Part shown: positions 59,823-64,000 of the stretch, piece by piece | How the letters are laid out: each line of letters starts with the position of its first letter | Numbering within the stretch: position 1 is the stretch's first letter | Assembly (NCBI RefSeq): GCF_031877795.1 | Contig: NC_133932.1 | Span: 138,045,531 to 138,109,530, forward strand | Direction: 5' to 3' | DNA from: Strix aluco | Taxonomy: Eukaryota > Chordata > Aves > Strigiformes > Strigidae | DNA: 64,000 nt | Position numbers and translations under genes: made by a program | Notes under the pieces: generated by a model | Seen by the model: the letters and a program-made list of their open reading frames with translations, nothing else | What the model was told of the DNA's origin: nothing | The model's database searches: none

Positions 59823-60241
59823 TGACGCGCCGCTTCTCCTCCCGCCCCGCCGCTCACCGCGCAGAGGCTGCCTGTTGCCATGGCGACGTGCTCCTGGCCC
59901 TCCCTCGCTACCGGGCCCGGGCCCGGCACTGCGCTCGCGGGGCAGCGCTGGGACTGGGGCGGCCGGCCTGGGACCCCGGGGGCCGGGACGCCAGGGGCGG
60001 CCGGGCCGGGGTCCGCGCGGGGGCAGCCAGGCCGGGCCAGGCCGGTGGTCCGGGGGCGGGCGGGGCCGTCGGGGGGCGGGCCCGGGCCCGCCCGGGGGCG
60101 CGCTCCACTGGCAGCTCCCCGCCCCTGACGCTCCCCGGCCGGGCGCGTGGCGTCACTTCCGGCATCCGGCGCGTGACGTCAGTTCTGGCGCGCCGCGCTC
60201 GCATTCCCGTGGCTGTGGCGCCGCGTCCCGGTGGGCGCAGG

Positions 60242-60280
60242 ATGGGCCGCGGGCGTCCGGATGCCCCGCGCCCCGCCGCC
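60242..60280 (+). CDS. LCMT2: LCMT2 exon 1 (13 codons)
   Basis: Encodes MGRGRPDAPRPAA and ends in phase 0 at GCC|GTGAGT. The short Arg/Pro-rich leader corresponds to the human MGPRSRERRAGA leader. Confidence 0.85.
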
Positions 60281-62722
60281 GTGAGTGGCCCCCGGCGGGC
60301 ACCCCGGGGGCCGCGGGTTGGCTTCGGGGACGGGGGGAAGCAAACGCGGGGGGGGCGTGGGCGTGAACGGGCTTCGGCGGCGCTGGCGGGAATTGCCCTT
60401 CCCTCCCCTCGGAGCCCCCTCGGCTCTGCCCGGCCCCGCCGTTCCGCCCCGGTAGGGCGGGGCGCGGCTCGGCCCGCGGCCTTGCGCCAGCGCTGTGTCC
60501 TTGTCCCGGCAGGTCCAGGGCACCGGCGGCAGCAGCGCCGTCAGCAAGTGCTCGGCGGCGGCGCGGGGCTACATCCAGGACCGGTTCCTGCAGCTCCTGG
60601 TGGGGCGGCAGCGGCGGCGAGCCCCGCTTGTCCACCGGTGAGGAGCGGGCGCTGCGCGGGGCCCGCGGCTTCCGTGGCTGCCGAACCCCGGTCGCTGCGG
60701 CACACGTGGAGCCCGCAGCCCCCTCCCCCGGCAGCAGAAGGGGGTCCCCCGGCTGTGCTCCCCGCGCCCCGGGAGCGGGCGCTTCCCTCTGAGGGACAGC
60801 TTTTTCAAGCGCGTGTTAAGGAGAGTGCGTGTGGTGGCAGAGTGGTAACTTGCGGAGCGCTGTCTCTCAGCGGTGTGACCTTTTTAGATAGGTGGTATCA
60901 CTTTACATCGTTTATGGGCAAAAATTTAAAGCTTTGGCCTGAGTAAACTATCTCACCGGACCAGTTCCTAACACCAGTATTCAATGCTGCTGAAAACTAC
61001 TTTAGATAAGATTTGAAAACTAATGTACTAAAGGTGTTGGCACATCAACAGCTTTCTCATTAATTCTCAAGAACGTTACAACTCCATTAGGGTATTTGGT
61101 GGCTCAGGGAAACAATATTGTCCTTTGACTCAGCGGGGTCTGACCACTGGGTCTTCTCTGGAGCTTTGCAGGGCATGAGTGTGAATGTTTTAATGTGTAT
61201 GTGTGGAAGGTTCTGTGCTGATGTGGTAATTGGAGTTTAGGTAGTATGAGGCTGGAAACTCCTTGCCAAAGGAGTTTCATTCAGGGGAAAAAAAAAAAGT
61301 GATGTTCAAGCAGAAGCTTGCAGGCCTATGAAGACAAGTGTTGCTCATCAGGCCAGTGTTGACTTCTCACGTGACATTGGCATGCCAGACTAAATCCACA
61401 GAAACAGTTATGGGCTGCCATCACGAATTCTGGGACATCTTAGAACATGTAGTGTGAGGCATGGGGATGGTGACATGCTTGTTAAAGGGGGTGACAGGAA
61501 CTGGTAAGCCTGGTGGGGCCACGATGGAACTAGCTAGAAGAGAATGCCAAGGAAAAAGAGGCACCAGTCCCTGCCAGACTAGGCAAATGGTAACACTTTC
61601 CAGGAGTTAGACTGACTTAGTTCCATTCATTCATTCAAAAACCAGAGAATTAAGTTCCTTTCCTGACTTTGCTTCTCTTCCCTTTTTTGTTCCCCTCTCA
61701 CTGCATTTGCACACACTTTCATTCCCTTTGTAAGGAAAGGAGTTAAATTCATATTGTTATGGCATGTGATTTGGGGCAGGAACTCAGGTATTGGCCACCC
61801 ACATTGCAGGGGAGCATCCTAACTGTTTGGATTCATGCTTTTTCATCCAGTGAATGTTTATGCAAAACAGAACAAGTCCAGCTGAGATATCTACATGTTT
61901 TCTCTGACTTATCCATAGTCTTGTTAGATAAATACACTGTATTTATTAACAAGCTCTAGGTATGACAAAATCATCAGACATCTCCCAGCGCAGGTATATA
62001 AATGTGGGGTTATATATATAAATGGGTAGAAGCTGAGAGAGAAAAAAATCAGTTTTTTGAAACAGAGGATGCCAGTGCTGGAGAAATAGTGTTCCTGGAC
62101 AGTGAGTACAGCTGAATTTCCTTCCGCAGGGGTTACTACATCCGCGCCCGTGCTGTGGATCACTGTGTTCAAGACTTCCTGCTGAAGACCCAAGGCCACC
62201 CGAGGACACAGGTGCATTTTCTTTGTCTGGGTGTACTGGCAGTTCCTACTGTATGTGTGAAAGGTCTTTTTGGCATCTCGGCACTGCGTTATTAGTGCAT
62301 CTGTCATGATCCTTTGCTGGAAGAGCACAGGGAATCTGCCTGGCACTGCTGTGACTGTCTATTTGTCACTTCAACAGAGATATCTGGGAGGGGGCAGTAC
62401 CTACACAAAATTCTTCTACCTCTTGCAGGAGATTGCCTGTTTCTGTCACTCTATAGATGATGTTGTTGAATATTTGTCACACCTAGATCCTCAGAATGCT
62501 GCTGGAGTGGAGTATAACTTTCTCTGATATTTTCTCTGCAGATCCTGTCTTTAGGTGCTGGCTTTGACTCCTTATACTTCCGTTTGAAGGACGTAGGTCT
62601 TCTGCATCACACTGTGGTATATGAGGTGGATTTCCCAAATGTGGCGTGCCAAAAAGCTGCTCTGATCAAAAGAATGAAAGAGTTGTCAGCACTGGTGGGA
62701 GATACTGGAGGAGAAAGATTAG
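60242..62722 (+). CDS. LCMT2: tRNA wybutosine-synthesizing protein 4 (leucine carboxyl methyltransferase 2), 5' part, four exons
   Basis: Exons 60242-60280, 60513-60637, 62130-62211 and 62542-62722 splice with GT-AG borders and matching phases into 142 residues; the fourth exon ends in phase 1 and the gene continues beyond 64000. The spliced protein follows human LCMT2: an AVQ-like junction, ARGYIQD, APLVHRGYYIRARAV, ILSLGAGFDSLYFRLK and VYEVDFPNVA. LGAGFDS is the SAM-binding motif I, and the GYY/RARAV block belongs to the leucine carboxyl methyltransferase fold. It is closer to LCMT2 than to LCMT1, which has GYFARVHGV and NLGAGMDT. The enzyme methylates and methoxycarbonylates the side chain of yW-72 to finish wybutosine at G37 of tRNA-Phe. 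Its C-terminal Kelch-like part is not in the window. The start ATG has A at -3 and G at +4 and gives an N-terminus similar in length to human. Confidence 0.93.
60513..60637 (+). CDS. LCMT2: LCMT2 exon 2
   Basis: Acceptor CGGCAG|GTCCAG, donor CG|GTGAGG, phase 0 to phase 2. It encodes VQGTGGSSAVSK, ARGYIQDRFLQLLV and APLVH, with the last arginine codon split with exon 3. Confidence 0.92.
60638..62129. other. LCMT2 intron 2
   Basis: A 1492-base intron leaving the CpG island and becoming AT-rich, with an A-run at about 61290 and a TA-rich stretch at about 62010. No repeat was recognised. Confidence 0.7.
62130..62211 (+). CDS. LCMT2: LCMT2 exon 3
   Basis: Acceptor TTCCGCAG|GGGTTAC, donor ACACAG|GTGCAT. 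It completes the split arginine and encodes GYYIRARAVDHCVQDFLLKT, ending in TQ, phase 0. Confidence 0.93.
62542..62722 (+). CDS. LCMT2: LCMT2 exon 4 (SAM-binding motif)
   Basis: Acceptor TCTCTGCAG|ATCCTG, donor ATTAG|GTATGA, left in phase 1. It encodes ILSLGAGFDSLYFRLKDVG, then VVYEVDFPNVACQKAALI and ends GGERL. Motif I (LGAGFDS) and the acidic VDFP loop of the methyltransferase fold are intact. Confidence 0.94.
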
Positions 62723-62904
62723 GTATGATATTTATGGAAGCTTTTCTAGATACTAAACGTTTAGAAGAAGCAAACGTAGCTTCAGCCTTTAAAAAGTGAG
62801 ATATGGTAGGGGAACTAAGAAGTAGATGAAAAGTGTGTTCATTTTCTGAAAAATTTTGGAACAAGTATATCTTTCATAAGCACTGGGAGATGGCAAGAAG
62901 ATGT

Positions 62905-63497
62905 ATAGCTGCCAGAATGGATTTGTCAGGAGCAGATCGTGTCCAACCAAGTTCGGTTTCTTTCTGTCACAGTTTCTGCAGTGCTGTGTCCAGCCTGGGG
63001 CTCACTAGTGCAAAGACAGTGGCAAACAGCAGCGTGTCTGCTGAGAGGTCACGGCAGGGATAAGGTAGTGGAGCACATGGCATAGGAGGGAAGGCTGAGA
63101 GATCCGGGTTTGCTCAGCCTTAAGAGGAGGAGGTTGGGAGGGAGGAAGGTGAGTCTTAGCCCAGTCTTCAGCTGCATAATGGGAGAGTGTAGAAAAGGCA
63201 GAGCCAGACTTTTGATGGTGGCACGAAGCAAACAGTCAAGGGGCAGTGGTTGCAAGCTGCAACAAAGGAAATTCCAGTTATGTATAATGAATTTTTTTTT
63301 TTTCCTGCCGTGTGAGTAGTTACAAACGGGAACACATTGCCCTGAAAGGTGGTGGAGTCTCCAGTCTTGGAGATAGTTAAGAGTTTGACTGGACAAAGCC
63401 TTGAGCAGTCTGATACAGGTAACTCTGCTGTGAGCAAGGAGCTGGACTAGATGACCTTCAAAGACCCCTTTCAACCTAAATTATACTGTGATTTATG
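62905..63497 (+). mobile_element. CR1 LINE fragment in LCMT2 intron 4
   Basis: Forward CR1 3' region: 'gaaggctgagagatccgggt', 'gcagagccagacttttgatg' and 'ctggactagatgaccttcaa', with an end 'atactgtgattt'. It is diverged and lies in sense with the gene. Confidence 0.8.
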
Positions 63498-63679
63498 GGC
63501 TTTATGGGTAGGAGAGAATGTATGACTCTTAGGTGTCTTGACTGTAATAAAACATTAGTTGTTATGTTACCTGACTTTTTTTTCCCCCCTCTCCAAGGCA
63601 GGAAAAAACGAGCCTTTTGAAACTGCTGTAGAATATAGGCAGAGCTGAAAGGATTGTTACACCAGCTAAGGGACAGTTC

Positions 63680-63995
63680 AGTGGCAATATGGAGGAATGT
63701 AAAGTATGGGGTTCACTAGAGGTTTCTCCTGCGTCTGATTTCCTTCAATGTTTCCATTAATGTTCTAGATGATACGATATAGAAGGTGAAAATGTAATAA
63801 GGTGGCAGGAAACAGGGAGAGTTGCAATATGGTGGATGAGAGTGGGATTTTGACAGTGCGTGAATGGTCTGGAAAATGTGGAATGAAATACAATAGGGAC
63901 ATATGTAAGCTGCCATGTTTAGGCTGTAATAATCAATTTAAATACAGCTGGAAGATGGCTGCAGAGCTTGAGTCCCCGGCCCCTGTGAGCAGTTG
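63680..63995 (+). repeat. Older CR1 LINE RT relic in LCMT2 intron 4
   Basis: 'ttccattaatgttctagatg' corresponds to the FINDLDD segment of CR1 RT. Further on, KYNRDICKLPCLGCNNQ in a decayed frame matches the KFNKGKCKVLHLGRNN segment. It is much decayed and runs to the window edge. Confidence 0.6.
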
Positions 63996-64000
63996 AACAA

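Larger units (their letters stand above)
59480..60720 (+). promoter_or_regulatory. LCMT2: CpG island and promoter of LCMT2
   Basis: GC- and CpG-dense sequence surrounds the first two LCMT2 exons and reaches about 750 bases upstream of the start codon. 'GGGGCGGG' and 'GGGCGGGG' boxes (Sp/KLF-type) and a 'gtgacgtca' CRE-like site at about 60172-60180 lie just upstream of the ATG at 60242. No TATA box was seen. The island extends far enough upstream to act in both directions. Confidence 0.75.

Noticed and set aside
59888-60946. 352-codon plus-strand open frame over the LCMT2 promoter and first exons
   Set aside because: It reads through the real LCMT2 exons and introns in part and gives Arg/Pro/Gly-rich sequence. 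The spliced LCMT2 model explains the region better.
60242-62722. LCMT1 (PP2A methyltransferase) in place of LCMT2
   Set aside because: The GYYIRARAV, LGAGFDSLYFRLK and EVDFPNVA segments fit LCMT2; LCMT1 differs at these sites.

Overview
The window is vertebrate nuclear DNA, almost certainly from a bird. It has split genes with GT-AG introns, GC-rich CpG-island promoters, and many CR1 LINE copies ending in the avian tail pattern 'attctatgattct'. It also carries an LTR whose sequence I recognise as a dispersed avian retroviral LTR. Nothing prokaryotic or viral in organisation was seen. The exact bird cannot be named from this sequence.

Two protein-coding genes can be supported, pointing away from each other. 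On the minus strand, positions 1927-24623 carry six coding exons of DCHS1 (protocadherin-16/dachsous 1). Their splice phases agree throughout and they encode the first 1206 residues: signal peptide, cadherin repeats 1-11 and the start of repeat 12. The rest of the gene lies below position 1. A CpG island at about 28150-29290 is the likely DCHS1 promoter and non-coding first exon. On the plus strand, four exons from 60242 to 62722 encode the first 142 residues of LCMT2/TYW4, the wybutosine-pathway carboxymethyltransferase, inside and downstream of a second CpG island (about 59480-60720). Its remaining exons lie beyond 64000. The two genes are functionally unrelated: planar-polarity adhesion at the plasma membrane, and tRNA-Phe modification.

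Layout: 1-5488, a cluster of five DCHS1 exons; 5489-22786, one 17.3 kb DCHS1 intron with CR1 copies and GC-rich stretches; 22787-24623, the large first coding exon; 24624-28150, intron 1; 28150-29290, CpG island; 29.3-59.5 kb, intergenic DNA dominated by CR1 fragments of several ages and both orientations, a 1.2 kb CA/CT satellite-like array (40790-42000), a nested CR1/CR1/LTR complex (42.5-44.1 kb) and a probable MIR-type SINE relic; 59.5-64 kb, the LCMT2 5' half with CR1 in intron 4.

The most notable points are the multi-exon LCMT2 (the human gene is intronless), its linkage to DCHS1, and the CA/CT array with 144-bp and 88-bp higher-order duplications that stays open in all three plus-strand frames. 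I saw no convincing new biological system. Most long ORFs here are by-products of GC-rich or repetitive sequence.
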